DNA of 64,000 nucleotides from Chitinophaga vietnamensis. GTDB taxonomy: Bacteria > Bacteroidota > Bacteroidia > Chitinophagales > Chitinophagaceae. A program made the position numbers and the translations under genes. The stretch covers positions 434,001 to 498,000 of the forward strand of contig NZ_CABHMS010000002.1 in assembly GCF_902167635.1 (NCBI RefSeq), written 5' to 3'. Every line of letters begins with the position of its first letter. Positions within the stretch are counted from its first letter, which is position 1. The notes under the pieces are model-generated. The model did not search any database. It saw only the letters and a list, made by a program, of their open reading frames with translations, and was not told where the DNA came from. Shown one piece after another: positions 11,601 through 18,113 of this stretch.

Positions 11601-14600
11601 TTCAAATTCGTATAGGTGTGCCCGTAGTAATGGCGGCGTAGCGAGATCAAAGGTACGGACGAAGTCGCGCAGCAGCTGCTGTTTATCGGCCTTCAATGCT
11701 TTGCTGTAGCCGATCCGGAAAGGTACGGCCGCTTTGATGAGCTGCACCGGCATACCATCTCTCATCTCGAAAGCGGTGCGGAAAGCCTCATGCCGCTTGA
11801 TCAGCGCGAGGAAGCTGTCTTCCAGCCTTTTCATATCCAGTTGCCCTTTGATACGGAAAGCACGGGGGATATTATAACTGTTCTTTGAGCCTTCGGCCTG
11901 GTGCAGCAGGTAATGCCGTTTTTGCGAAGACGATTGCGGATGGTAGTCCCGCTCCGGCGCTTTCGTGATATCCGCTACAGTACTGGATTGCCGCGCCTCC
12001 ATCAGCGCAGCGATATCTTTTAGCTGCGCCGCGCGGAATACCTCGCTGAATAGCAGACGGATACCTGTTTTTTTGAAGATGAGGTTGATGAACTTCCCTA
12101 CTTTCAAACTGTGGCCGCCCAGCTGGAAGAAATTATCGGTGATACTGATCTGTTGCAGCCCGAGCAACTGTTGCCATACTTCTGCAATAGCTTTCTCATA
12201 GGCCGTTTCAGGGGCGGTATAAGTTTTTGCCGTTTCTTCTTTTACATCGGCGAGCAGTTTGCGTTTATCTACTTTACCGTTGATGGTAAGCGGTATTTCG
12301 GATAATAATATAATACGATCGGGTATCAGGAAGTGTGGTACACGCACTTCGAGGAAGGCGTGGAGATCGGCGCCGGTAATGGTTTTCGCTGGTACTACAA
12401 AAGCATACAATACTTTTTCGTTGCGGCTGATCTCTTTTACCACCACGCTCACGTTCTGCACCTCAGGGTGTTGCGCCAGCACGGCTTCTATCTCTCCCGG
12501 CTCTATACGGTGGCCCCTGATCTTCACCTGGTCGTCGGCGCGGCCCAGGTATTCGATATTGCCATCGGAGAGCCAGCGGCCTACGTCGCCACTGCGGTAG
12601 AGGCGTTCGCCCGGCTCAAAGGGAGAGGGGATGAACTTTTCGGCAGTGAGCACGGGATTGTTGAGATAGCCTTTCGCCAGGCCGGCGCCGGCAATATATA
12701 TTTCGCCGGGAACGCCATAAGGCAGCAGCTGGCGGTGCTGATCGAGGATATATACCTGCATGTTGCCGATCGCTTTACCGATCGGTACATTGCGGTTGAT
12801 GTTGGCGGTTTCTTTGAAGACGGTGGTACATACCGAACACTCCGTAGGTCCGTAAGCGTTATAGTACTCCTGGTCGTCGCGCAGGTGCAGCTCCGAACGA
12901 GGGATGGCCGGCTCGCCGGCCGTTACAAGCGCCCGCACGGGCGCCAGGGCCGCCTTGTTCAGGTTACGCAGGTAGGAGGGCGGCAATATCAGGTAAGCAA
13001 TACGGTGCGCTTCCAGGAAGCTGGCGAAGCTGTCGTAATCCGTGATGGTATCTTTAGAAACGGGGTACAGCGCTGCGCCGGAGAAGAGGGCGATGAATAT
13101 TTCCAATACGGAGCCATCGAACGACAGAGAGGCAAATTGCAGACAATGTTCCTCTGGCCGTACCCTGATCTCCTGTTCATATTCCACTACTACGTTCACC
13201 GCGCCGCTATGCCTGATCACGGCGCCTTTGGGCTTGCCGGTGGAGCCGCTGGTGTAGATGATATAACTGATATCATCGGAAGTGTTCACCGGTTCCGGGT
13301 TCTGCACCGCGTGGGAATCGCCCTGCCATTCATCTATCATCCATACTTCTCCGCTGAATGCAGGCACGCCGAAGCGGCTTTCTGTGATCAGCAGCCTGGC
13401 GCCGGAATCCGCCAGGGTGAAGCGTTTGCGTTCATCGGGGTAATCGGGGTCGATGGGCAGGTAAGCCGCGCCCGATTTCAGGATGCCCAATATGGTAATG
13501 ATGGCCGTATCTGATTTCGGGACCATCATCGCAATAATTTCGTTGGGGCGTACCCGGTAGTGTTCCCGCAGGTGATGCGCCAGCTGGTTGGCGGCCGCAT
13601 TCAGTTCTGTATAAGTGTAGCGGCGGCCTTCAAATACAAGCGCGGGCTGATCGGGATATTGTTGCACGGCGGCCTCAAAGCGCGATACCAGCGTGCCGCT
13701 GTGCGTGATGCCGCCAGCGGGCTTGCGCAGTAGCGCTTCCCTTGTAGCCGGCGTCACTAAAGGCACTTCGCCGATCGCCTGCTCCGGCGCGCTGACCAGC
13801 GCGTGCAATAGTAAGCGGAACTGTTGCAGGAATTGATCGATATAATATTCGTCCCAGTGGCCGGTATTGAAATCAAAATCAATCTGGATGTCATCGTCCG
13901 ACTGGCATTCTCTAACGAAGATGCCCAGCGGTGTTTTTTCTGCGCGGTGATGCAATCCTTTGACTTCCGTTTCAAAGCCGTTGAACAGAAGCGACTGGCT
14001 CTGTTTCTCAAACGACAGCGAGATATCGAAGAGGGTAAGTGTTTCCGGTTCTTTTGTCTTTACAATGCGGATGATCTCATCCATCGGGAAACGTTGATGG
14101 ACAAGGTCTTTCAGGAATGTGTTCCTGATCTGCGGCAGCAGCGCTTTGAACGTGAGCGTGTTTTCAAACTGCATGCGGAATGGCATGATACCCACAAAAT
14201 TGCCGGGTGTTTGTAAGAAAACATCGTTGGACCTGTTGAGTACAGGTACGCCCATTACGAGGTCGTCTACCTGTTGTATACGGGAGAAATAGACGTAGCA
14301 TATACCGAGGAAAACATGGAAGGTGGTGACCTTGTTATCCGCTGCCAGCTGGCGTATGGATTGATAGAACGATTGGTCTATAACTTCCGTTCTGCGTACG
14401 CTTTGCAGCAGCAGTTCTTCTTTTTTGCCATCGCGGATACCGGCGGACAATGGCGGCGGGATGGTAGCAAATCTTTCCTGCCAGTATTGTTCGTCGGCTT
14501 TGAATGCTTCAGAGCGCGTATAGGCTTCATCTTCGCGGATATAGGCGGCATAGGAGCCGGCGGCGGTCATGGCAGCTGTTGCGCCTTTTGCGAGCGATTC

Positions 14601-15065
14601 ATATATAGCCGCGAGATGATGTACCAGCACGGCGGTGCCCCATCCGTCGGTAAGGGTATGATGCACTTTGGCGTACCAGTAAAAGGAGTTATCTGCTTGC
14701 TTGAGTAATGTAAAGGCGTATAATTTATTTTCTGCGAAAGGCAGTGGTATGGCGGTTTCGCGTTCCATCCATTCCATGCAGGCCTGTTGGCTGTCGGGCT
14801 GTCCGGAGAGATCGATATACATGAGCGGATAAGCTTGCGCAGCATCATATGCAGGCATACTTAAACGGGGTATGCCATCAATTTCACTGAAAACGGAACG
14901 AAGGGCATCGTGCTGTGCAATCAATATGTTGAGGGCGTTCTCAAATAATGGCGCCTCAATATTTCCGCGTATATGTGTATAGAAACATACGTTATACAGG
15001 GCGGAATGAGGAAATAGCTTCTGATCAAACCAGATCACTCTTTGGTTAGCAGGAAGAAAAAACAT
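2628..15065 (-). CDS. four-module NRPS, C-A-T x4, no thioesterase
   Basis: 4145 residues. Carrier-protein serines are S986, S2020, S3054 and S4089. Condensation motifs begin at H135 (HHTLTDG), H1166 (HHIISDG), H2200 (HHIISDA, Gly to Ala) and H3233 (HHIIADG). A-domain codes read by hand alignment to GrsA are DGLIVAAVCK (module 1, perhaps aromatic/hydrophobic), DFWNIGMVHK (modules 2 and 3, classic Thr) and DAIYFGGVDK (module 4, faintly Glu/Gln-like, unassigned). The A-T segments of modules 2 and 3 are the same protein sequence. There is no E, MT, TE or reductase domain, so release must happen elsewhere. The protein opens directly with a C domain, so it takes an acyl starter or a chain from another synthetase. 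The start at 15065 faces a 664-bp divergent intergenic region. The cassette genes follow within 10-33 bp. Confidence 0.95.
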   Translation of the reverse strand: MFFLPANQRVIWFDQKLFPHSALYNVCFYTHIRGNIEAPLFENALNILIAQHDALRSVFSEIDGIPRLSMPAYDAAQAYPLMYIDLSGQPDSQQACMEWMERETAIPLPFAENKLYAFTLLKQADNSFYWYAKVHHTLTDGWGTAVLVHHLAAIYESLAKGATAAMTAAGSYAAYIREDEAYTRSEAFKADEQYWQERFATIPPPLSAGIRDGKKEELLLQSVRRTEVIDQSFYQSIRQLAADNKVTTFHVFLGICYVYFSRIQQVDDLVMGVPVLNRSNDVFLQTPGNFVGIMPFRMQFENTLTFKALLPQIRNTFLKDLVHQRFPMDEIIRIVKTKEPETLTLFDISLSFEKQSQSLLFNGFETEVKGLHHRAEKTPLGIFVRECQSDDDIQIDFDFNTGHWDEYYIDQFLQQFRLLLHALVSAPEQAIGEVPLVTPATREALLRKPAGGITHSGTLVSRFEAAVQQYPDQPALVFEGRRYTYTELNAAANQLAHHLREHYRVRPNEIIAMMVPKSDTAIITILGILKSGAAYLPIDPDYPDERKRFTLADSGARLLITESRFGVPAFSGEVWMIDEWQGDSHAVQNPEPVNTSDDISYIIYTSGSTGKPKGAVIRHSGAVNVVVEYEQEIRVRPEEHCLQFASLSFDGSVLEIFIALFSGAALYPVSKDTITDYDSFASFLEAHRIAYLILPPSYLRNLNKAALAPVRALVTAGEPAIPRSELHLRDDQEYYNAYGPTECSVCTTVFKETANINRNVPIGKAIGNMQVYILDQHRQLLPYGVPGEIYIAGAGLAKGYLNNPVLTAEKFIPSPFEPGERLYRSGDVGRWLSDGNIEYLGRADDQVKIRGHRIEPGEIEAVLAQHPEVQNVSVVVKEISRNEKVLYAFVVPAKTITGADLHAFLEVRVPHFLIPDRIILLSEIPLTINGKVDKRKLLADVKEETAKTYTAPETAYEKAIAEVWQQLLGLQQISITDNFFQLGGHSLKVGKFINLIFKKTGIRLLFSEVFRAAQLKDIAALMEARQSSTVADITKAPERDYHPQSSSQKRHYLLHQAEGSKNSYNIPRAFRIKGQLDMKRLEDSFLALIKRHEAFRTAFEMRDGMPVQLIKAAVPFRIGYSKALKADKQQLLRDFVRTFDLATPPLLRAHLYEFEDGEQYFIYDIHHIISDGMSAALFTEELARLYQGETLEPLSIQYKDFAVWQHELLNTGAFKEQEQYWLQQFADEVPVLNLQTDFPRPAQKTFQGGRCYSAIDEATCTRLEQLATSLGSTLNQLLLAAFKVLQYKYAGNEDIVTGTPVAGRTHAELEKVMGVFINTLAIRAFPKGDKTFPAFLAEVSQASIEGLKHQDYPFELLIDKLNIRRDSSRNPLFDVMFSFIHEDNISLTLGDALLEPESEIYDTAKFDMLLEAIRTRHGIFLNLEYSSDLFTADTAEGVLQRYHQLLRAIVARPNQLLSQLQVLDETEQAALLGDDNDAAYPQEATLHQLFETQVQRHPQRTALVWGEEEMSYQTLNEKANRVAAAIQAALPGVHNPVVAVLLPRGMDMIITLMGILKAGAAYLPIDPDYPQDRISYMLEDSNTPLLISHSAIDQAFQGSRLYVDQLPAQTFAPVQTSADDLAYIIYTSGSTGQPKGAMITHRNVVRLLFNDKNLFDFSENDTWTLFHSYCFDFSVWEMYGALLYGGKLVLIPKTVAQNAREFLQLLQQQQVTVLNQTPGAFYQLISAAGEQPDTALALRYVIFGGEALKPGKLKAWHAQYPACRLINMYGITETTVHVTYKEITQQEIDTNVSNIGKPIPTLSMLLLDKDRQLTPPGAAGELHVAGAGLARGYLNRPALTAERFIDHPFRPGQKLYRTGDLARMLPNGEFEYLGRIDHQVKIRGFRIELGEIENKLMAHPEVKDVLVIDREDRSGDRYLCAYVAAGSHITATDLRKHLSAFLPDYMVPAFFIVMDHFPLTSNGKTDRSKLPLPEDTLLSAASYEAPETATEKQLAALWVELLHVQRVGLNDHFFELGGHSLKAVNAVARIFQLFQVNVPLNIFFTRPTVKEQAAFIDRQQKEQATPLLPAPARPHYPQSSSQKRLYLLHQIEGSQNSYNMPQAFRIKGQIDLPKLERCFAALIQRHEALRTAFIMKDGTPIQVIKTAVPFSIGHSKALASEQEQLLRDFVQTFDLAAPPLLRAHLYEFEDGEQLFIFDMHHIISDAVSSNLFTSELIRLYNDIPLEPVKIQYKDFSVWQQQLLKTGALKEQEQYWRQQLAGEVPVLSLQTDFPRPAQKTFNGKRLYHIIDTALSTQLEQLAVSAGSTLNQLLLAAFNVLLYKYAGNNDIITGTPVAGRTRAELNNIMGVFINTLAIRTFPAGDKTFKSFLSEVSKTSVEALKHQDYPFELLIEQLDLKRDMSRNPLFDVMFSFIHDETVPLTLGDALLEPVPGLYDIAKFDLLLDAARTKEHIILNLEYSTDLFETATAESFLQRYRNLLEAIAATPDELLSQLNILDKTEQADLLGDDNDATYPQQATLHQLFETQVQRHPQRTALVWGEEEMSYQTLNEKANRVAAAIQAALPGVHNPVVAVLLPRGMDMIITLMGILKAGAAYLPIDPDYPQDRISYMLEDSNTPLLISHSAIDQAFQGSRLYVDQLPAQTFAPVQTSADDLAYIIYTSGSTGQPKGAMITHRNVVRLLFNDKNLFDFSENDTWTLFHSYCFDFSVWEMYGALLYGGKLVLIPKTVAQNAREFLQLLQQQQVTVLNQTPGAFYQLISAAGEQPDTALALRYVIFGGEALKPGKLKAWHAQYPACRLINMYGITETTVHVTYKEITQQEIDTNVSNIGKPIPTLSMLLLDKDRQLTPPGAAGELHVAGAGLARGYLNRPALTAERFIDHPFRPGQKLYRTGDLARMLPNGEFEYLGRIDHQVKIRGFRIELGEIENKLMAHPEVKDVLVIDREDRSGDRYLCAYVAAGSHITATDLRKHLSAFLPDYMVPAFFIVMDHFPLTSNGKTDRSKLPLPEDTLLSAASYEAPETATEKQLAALWVELLHVQRVGLNDHFFELGGHSLKAVQLAALIHKHFQTDISIRQIFTTPGLREMAAFLQQSMPAASRHIPKAAPAAWYPASSAEKRLFILNQIDGAGIHYNIPAAYAIEGKVDSAQLTNAIRQLVRRHEILRTAFAIRQGEVIQIIQEHIDFDLETHHCEEAQLERFVQDFVQPFDLTRAPLFRACLVQTGKGQYFLLDLHHIIADGVAIDNLLRELTAAYNGAALPGLEIQTRDFAVWQQQWLHADTVQPAKKFWLSQFEQETTPLNMPTDFVRPPLRSYEGALYPFAIPQQVSNAIKQISSSNGATTFMVMLAAYNILLSKYSGQEDIIIGTPVSGRSSADVQPLLGMFVNTLPLRGLPAADKKFSAFLQEIKDLSLRAFEYQDYPFETLLDDLDITRDMSRNPLFDHLFTYRAASEDTMQWQGLQLKAIPVQHTISKMDLSLQISGNNNGLEGCIEYATRLYSNATVAKLAGHFLHILEQISEDPDILLKDIVLITEQEKAKILQYNQTAHPSPAKDLYALFEMSVDLYPDHIAVQSGDMRLTYRELEQQVSRIADILVAKGCRADSIIALHTGRSVGMIAAMLAIIKAGGAWMPVDTEYPEERIRYMLEDSQALLVITEKQYAAGLSYMPQVVLLDELSVAPAATYKNVRNPNDLAYIIYTSGSTGKPKGVMIEHHSFYNTITANAANYRSGFGPGDACLSLSNISFDASIIEIFIPLVHGARLVLLQRDNVYDVQSLARVITEQQITFCYVPPSLLQPLYKALSGHGSIALNKLFVGVEPIKDTTLQQYMTLNEKMEIINGYGPTEAAVDCTSYRFEPGNPRGVNVPIGKPLRNARIYIVNEQLQLQPEGIPGELCIAGEGLARGYLHNPALTSEKFVDNPFEPGQKLYHSGDLARWMPDGNIQFIGRKDHQVKIRGFRIELGEIESRLMKHPDIKQALVMDKTDGSGNKYLCAYVVSPQALDATALRAHLAITLPAYMIPSYFIVMEKFPLTSNEKIDRKALPAPDTAQHKDERVLPANATETKLLQIWETVLETNRISTTDNFFEIGGNSLRIINMLSMIKESFGDVLKVSDLFDKPTIIEQAAVISKHQQTSLKQTPSKAKRVQF
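5892..7478 (-). repeat. copy 2 of a 1587-bp duplicated A-T segment (module 3)
   Basis: This segment of the NRPS gene repeats 8994-10580 at a constant offset of 3102 bp. By eye only two mismatches were found (5910 and 6030, both silent at protein level). Sequence diverges sharply at both ends: 5891 on the left and 7479 on the right. It covers essentially the whole Thr-specific A domain plus the start of the T domain up to its GGHSLKAV motif. Confidence 0.9.
8994..10580 (-). repeat. copy 1 of a 1587-bp duplicated A-T segment (module 2)
   Basis: Partner of 5892-7478. The flanking C domains and the rest of the T domains of modules 2 and 3 are clearly different, so only the A domain and T core have been homogenised or recently duplicated. 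Breakpoints fall inside the T domain (just past the phosphopantetheine Ser) and just inside the N-terminal edge of the A domain. Confidence 0.9.
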
Positions 15066-15594
15066 AGCTTAATATTTGACACAATGACTTTAATGGTATA
15101 CCTGTAAATGCATGGGCTGAAGTATGCAGTCAGCATTACGCATGAGTATTTCGTTGTTTAATAAGTTGACATTCACCCTACAAGAGGCGTTCAGCTTTCG
15201 TTGTAAACGGTATTAATTTTTCTCAATTAGCGAAACAGGGCATAGGTGCTAAAAAGGCGCTAACAACCGTATTTGTTCTCGGAACAAACAGGCATCAATT
15301 TAACATCATGATTTAAAAAATCTTATTGTAATGGTCTGTTGCTTTTGTGGGGGCAGCAGGCTGCTTACAAAAAGAGTAGAATGGCGTCGAGGTCCTGAAT
15401 TACCGGGTTTCTGCTTTCATTCGTTGTGATTTTTGACAATAAAAGTTTCTCAAAATCTAAGTTGACCTTATGCTTCGTGGTGAGGGCAACAACAATCAAC
15501 CTGCATGTCCGTTTTGAAAATAAACGCTTACCAAAACGCGGATAGTATTTTGCCGTTTAAAGGTATAATATTTTTATCGAAAAAAAATACCGGA

Positions 15595-15691
15595 GATTTA
15601 CGGATTTTTTGATTTGCGGATTTTTTGATTGATGAGCACTGCTGTTGTATTACAAATCAGGAAATCCGTAAAACAAGAAATCCGCAAATTT
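15595..15691. repeat. imperfect inverted pair of AAATCCG(T/C)AAATC-type repeats
   Basis: The left arm is 15595-15630 and the right arm about 15655-15691, with a loop near 24 nt. Each arm contains two AAATCC units separated by about 17 nt; roughly 30 of 36 positions pair. A third, direct copy of the same unit lies at 49112-49143 in the right-hand operon, so this looks like a dispersed intergenic repeat family. A role as terminator or protein-binding site is possible but unproven. Confidence 0.6.
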
Positions 15692-15693
15692 CC

Positions 15694-15723
15694 TATGTTT
15701 GTAAGTCTAACTAACAAGTCTAA
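15694..15723 (+). promoter_or_regulatory. candidate marR promoter -7 element and direct-repeat operator
   Basis: TATGTTTG at 15694-15701 matches the Bacteroidota -7 consensus TAnnTTTG. It is followed by two direct copies of AAGTCTAA (15703-15710 and 15716-15723), spaced 13 bp start to start, ending 6 bp before the marR ATG. The placement would suit autoregulation by MarR near the transcription start. I found no good -33 TTG at the usual distance, so the promoter call is tentative. Confidence 0.4.
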
Positions 15724-15729
15724 TAGCGC

Positions 15730-16158
15730 ATGTCGACAAAAGATTTAACTTCTTCCCTGCGAACGGTGGTGAGTGCCTTGCACAAAGCTTTGCGGCGGCA
15801 AACCACCAGCCTTACGGCTTTTTCCATGACAGAGCTGGAAACGATCGGCCTGCTGCACCGGCATGGCTCCCTGCTGGCGTCCGAGCTGGCGGAGTATACG
15901 CATATCACCACGCAATCTATGTCGCAGGTACTGAAGAAACTGGAAACCATGGACCTGATACAGCGGCAGGTTTCCGATACGGATAAGCGCAAGGCGCATA
16001 TTTCGCTCACCGCCGCGGGCATGAAAGCGGTGGATATGAATCGTTATGAGCGCGATAAATATTTACAGGAGCGTATTGAAAAGGTATTGACGGAAAAAGA
16101 GATCGCCTTGCTGGAGAAAGTGATCCCGGTGTTGAACAAGCTGGCGGCGGTACAGTAA
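15730..16158 (+). CDS. MarR-family transcriptional regulator
   Basis: 142 residues, the typical MarR length. A helical N-terminus leads into a winged helix-turn-helix (about residues 35-95): FSMTELETIGLLHRHG, then ASELAEYTHITTQSMSQVLK as recognition helix and DLIQRQVSDTDKRKAHISLT as the wing, whose Asp/Arg pair is conserved in the family. A C-terminal dimerisation helix follows. It is divergent from the NRPS operon, so it is a candidate local regulator responding to a small molecule; that is inference from position only. The downstream gene is convergent and a hairpin follows its stop, so it is probably monocistronic. Confidence 0.9.
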   Translation: MSTKDLTSSLRTVVSALHKALRRQTTSLTAFSMTELETIGLLHRHGSLLASELAEYTHITTQSMSQVLKKLETMDLIQRQVSDTDKRKAHISLTAAGMKAVDMNRYERDKYLQERIEKVLTEKEIALLEKVIPVLNKLAAVQ

Positions 16159-16165
16159 AAAATCA

Positions 16166-16183
16166 GGGGTAAAGAATTACCCC
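16166..16183. terminator. hairpin between convergent marR and DUF4302 genes
   Basis: GGGGTAA (16166-16172), loop AGAA, TTACCCC (16177-16183): a perfect 7-bp stem 8 bp past the marR stop, followed by a loosely T-rich stretch. The upstream A-run gives a T-run on the opposite strand, so it may serve both converging transcripts. Confidence 0.55.
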
Positions 16184-16272
16184 CGTTGTTGTAGTGCTCT
16201 CTTGGATTGGATCATGCCCGTTCAGCAAGCGTACCGTATGCTTACTGTTACGGCTATACGTAGTTGCTACAG

Positions 16273-17187
16273 CTATTGTCGTGTAAGTGTTTCTTCCACT
16301 ACACGGCCGTTGCCGGCGGTGTTTACATAGGATGTTTTAAGATAAATCTGTTTTTGTGTATCGTCGTAGTTTACACTGATCACCTTGAAAGACCCTGCCG
16401 TGATCTGGCTGGCCAGGGAAGCGGAAGGCGCTACGGCAGTGATCTTTTTGGCATTGGCATCAAAAGAGAGGATGTACTGCCAACCTGAGCTGCCAAGATC
16501 TGCATAATCTACCGCATAGGCGCCGGGATAGGCCAGTGCAAGGGTTTTAACGCCGCCCAAAGCAACAGCGCCTGTTACTACATTGTTACTGATAGCTCCC
16601 GCATACAATGTTCTTTTGCCGCTGGATACATAGTTCCCGCTGAGATAATTATTTAACCGGAACAGGTTATCCGTGAAAGTGGCGGAGTCGCCGGCAGCGG
16701 CCTTTACCAGTTTGGCATAGCTGCCATTGTACTTTCCATACAGCACGATGCTGTCTGCCGATACATACCGCATTTCATATTCAAAATCTGCCTGCAGGCC
16801 TTTGCCCACTACTGCGCCAGGAACGGCGCCAGTAGGGTCGGAGAGCATATGCAGATAACTGTAAGTGTCAAAGATCAGCTCGGGTTGCATCATGGCCTTC
16901 AGGCGGAAACTGCTCTCCATGGCCGGCAGCGTGTCCATGCGCTCTATTACGCGATTCTGATTGTTGAAGCGCAGCCAGAAATAGAATACATATGGTTCGG
17001 ATGTGTCGCCTGGCACTACCGTCATCTTCCAGCCATAGGGCGCGGCTACCAGCTTGGCCTGGTAATCGGCCAGGGTAGCGTTCAGGCGCTCATCGGGCGA
17101 TTTATCGAATATTTTGTCGTCGCTGTTTTTGTTACAGGCAGTAAAGACAGCTGCGAGCAACAATATATATAAGCAGTACTTCTTCAT
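16273..17187 (-). CDS. DUF4302-family lipoprotein
   Basis: 304 residues. The N-terminus is a lipoprotein signal peptide with lipobox VFTAC, lipidated at C18, followed by an Asn/Asp/Lys-rich linker. The conserved region LNATLADYQAKLVAAPYGWK is what I recognise as the start of the DUF4302 family, found in Bacteroidota SusCD loci and thought to act at the cell surface. It is the last gene of the minus-strand import operon, 20 bp after the metallohydrolase gene. Biochemical function is unknown; a surface-exposed substrate-handling lipoprotein is the reasonable guess. Confidence 0.8.
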   Translation of the reverse strand: MKKYCLYILLLAAVFTACNKNSDDKIFDKSPDERLNATLADYQAKLVAAPYGWKMTVVPGDTSEPYVFYFWLRFNNQNRVIERMDTLPAMESSFRLKAMMQPELIFDTYSYLHMLSDPTGAVPGAVVGKGLQADFEYEMRYVSADSIVLYGKYNGSYAKLVKAAAGDSATFTDNLFRLNNYLSGNYVSSGKRTLYAGAISNNVVTGAVALGGVKTLALAYPGAYAVDYADLGSSGWQYILSFDANAKKITAVAPSASLASQITAGSFKVISVNYDDTQKQIYLKTSYVNTAGNGRVVEETLTRQ

Positions 17188-17207
17188 GTTGTTTTGATTT
17201 GCAGCGG

Positions 17208-18086
17208 TTAATGGATCAGTTGTTGGATAGCTGCCTGCACGCGTGTTTGCAGGCTATAGAAATCAAGGCTGTAGGAATCTTTGAAGTATTGCACGATCAG
17301 CAATTCCTTCTTCCGCAGCTTGTTCACGCCATCCTGGTTCTGCGCCAGCGTTTCCGGGGTGGAGGAGGCCAGGAAATCCGCCAGCAGCTTCTCATAACGG
17401 GCTTTCCCCAATACCAGCATCCAGGATACCATCTCCGCAATATCTTCTCCCGGCTCCTTCCGCGCATAATTGGAGATGAAGCCGAGCGACAAAGGATTTT
17501 CCTGGGCTACCGTCCAGCCACCGGTGTAGCCGCTGGGCGTCACTGACTTGTATTCTATCGGATAGGCTTTCTTCTGGTTGAGGATATGGGTAAACTCATG
17601 ATGGATGAGATGCGCCATATCGCTCACGGCGGATGAATCTTTTGGATTGAAAGTATTGATAGAGAAGAGCAATATTTTCAGGCCGCCTTCTGCCAGGCCC
17701 TGCACGGAAGTGCCGTCGCTGTTGATGGCCGGACTGCCCGACAACACGATCTGCTTGGGTGCATATTTTTTCATGAACATCACCGTGCCGGCTTCGGCAT
17801 TATAGGTGTCGATCCACAAACGAAGCACAGATTGCGCGGCAGGCACCACCTGGCTTTCCAAAGGCGGCACCAGCGTGTATTGCATGTCAAATTCCGACTG
17901 ATCCCATTTGTACTTTATTTCAATATTAGTTGGCACGGTAACAGAATCGTACAACCATTTGTCGATGGGCGTTTTAACCCAGGTATCGCCACCCAGCCCG
18001 GTGAGTGGCACATTGAGGTTGTCTTTCTTCTTACAACCTGTTATTGTTAGTATTCCTAATGAAAATAATATTAGTAGTTTTTTCAT
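17208..18086 (-). CDS. SusCD-associated zinc metallohydrolase lipoprotein
   Basis: 292 residues with a lipobox ending ITGC (C18), so a lipoprotein. The zinc-peptidase motif HEFTH is at residues 163-167 inside LIHHEFTHILNQ. A downstream segment, EPGEDIAEMVSWML, supplies a plausible third ligand/Glu helix. This matches the family of putative zinc-binding metallopeptidases encoded beside SusC/SusD pairs (substrate import-associated metallohydrolase). It lies between SusD and the DUF4302 lipoprotein in one operon. Together these suggest capture and trimming of a peptide- or protein-like substrate at the outer membrane. The substrate cannot be read from sequence. Confidence 0.85.
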   Translation of the reverse strand: MKKLLILFSLGILTITGCKKKDNLNVPLTGLGGDTWVKTPIDKWLYDSVTVPTNIEIKYKWDQSEFDMQYTLVPPLESQVVPAAQSVLRLWIDTYNAEAGTVMFMKKYAPKQIVLSGSPAINSDGTSVQGLAEGGLKILLFSINTFNPKDSSAVSDMAHLIHHEFTHILNQKKAYPIEYKSVTPSGYTGGWTVAQENPLSLGFISNYARKEPGEDIAEMVSWMLVLGKARYEKLLADFLASSTPETLAQNQDGVNKLRKKELLIVQYFKDSYSLDFYSLQTRVQAAIQQLIH

Positions 18087-18113
18087 GTTGCCATTTTTTA
18101 AATGATGAAGCCA

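Larger units (their letters stand above)
15066..15729. other. divergent intergenic region between NRPS and marR
   Basis: 664 bp with no convincing gene. It is AT-rich toward the MarR side. It must hold the promoter of the left NRPS operon (minus) and that of the MarR gene (plus). I could not place a confident -33/-7 pair for the NRPS. It contains the AAATCC repeat pair (15595-15691) and a direct repeat directly before the MarR start. Confidence 0.6.

Noticed and set aside
12333-13514. 393-codon open frame on the plus strand inside the NRPS
   Set aside because: It is antisense to a clear A-T/C coding region, has low-complexity composition and no recognisable domain; a codon-bias shadow.
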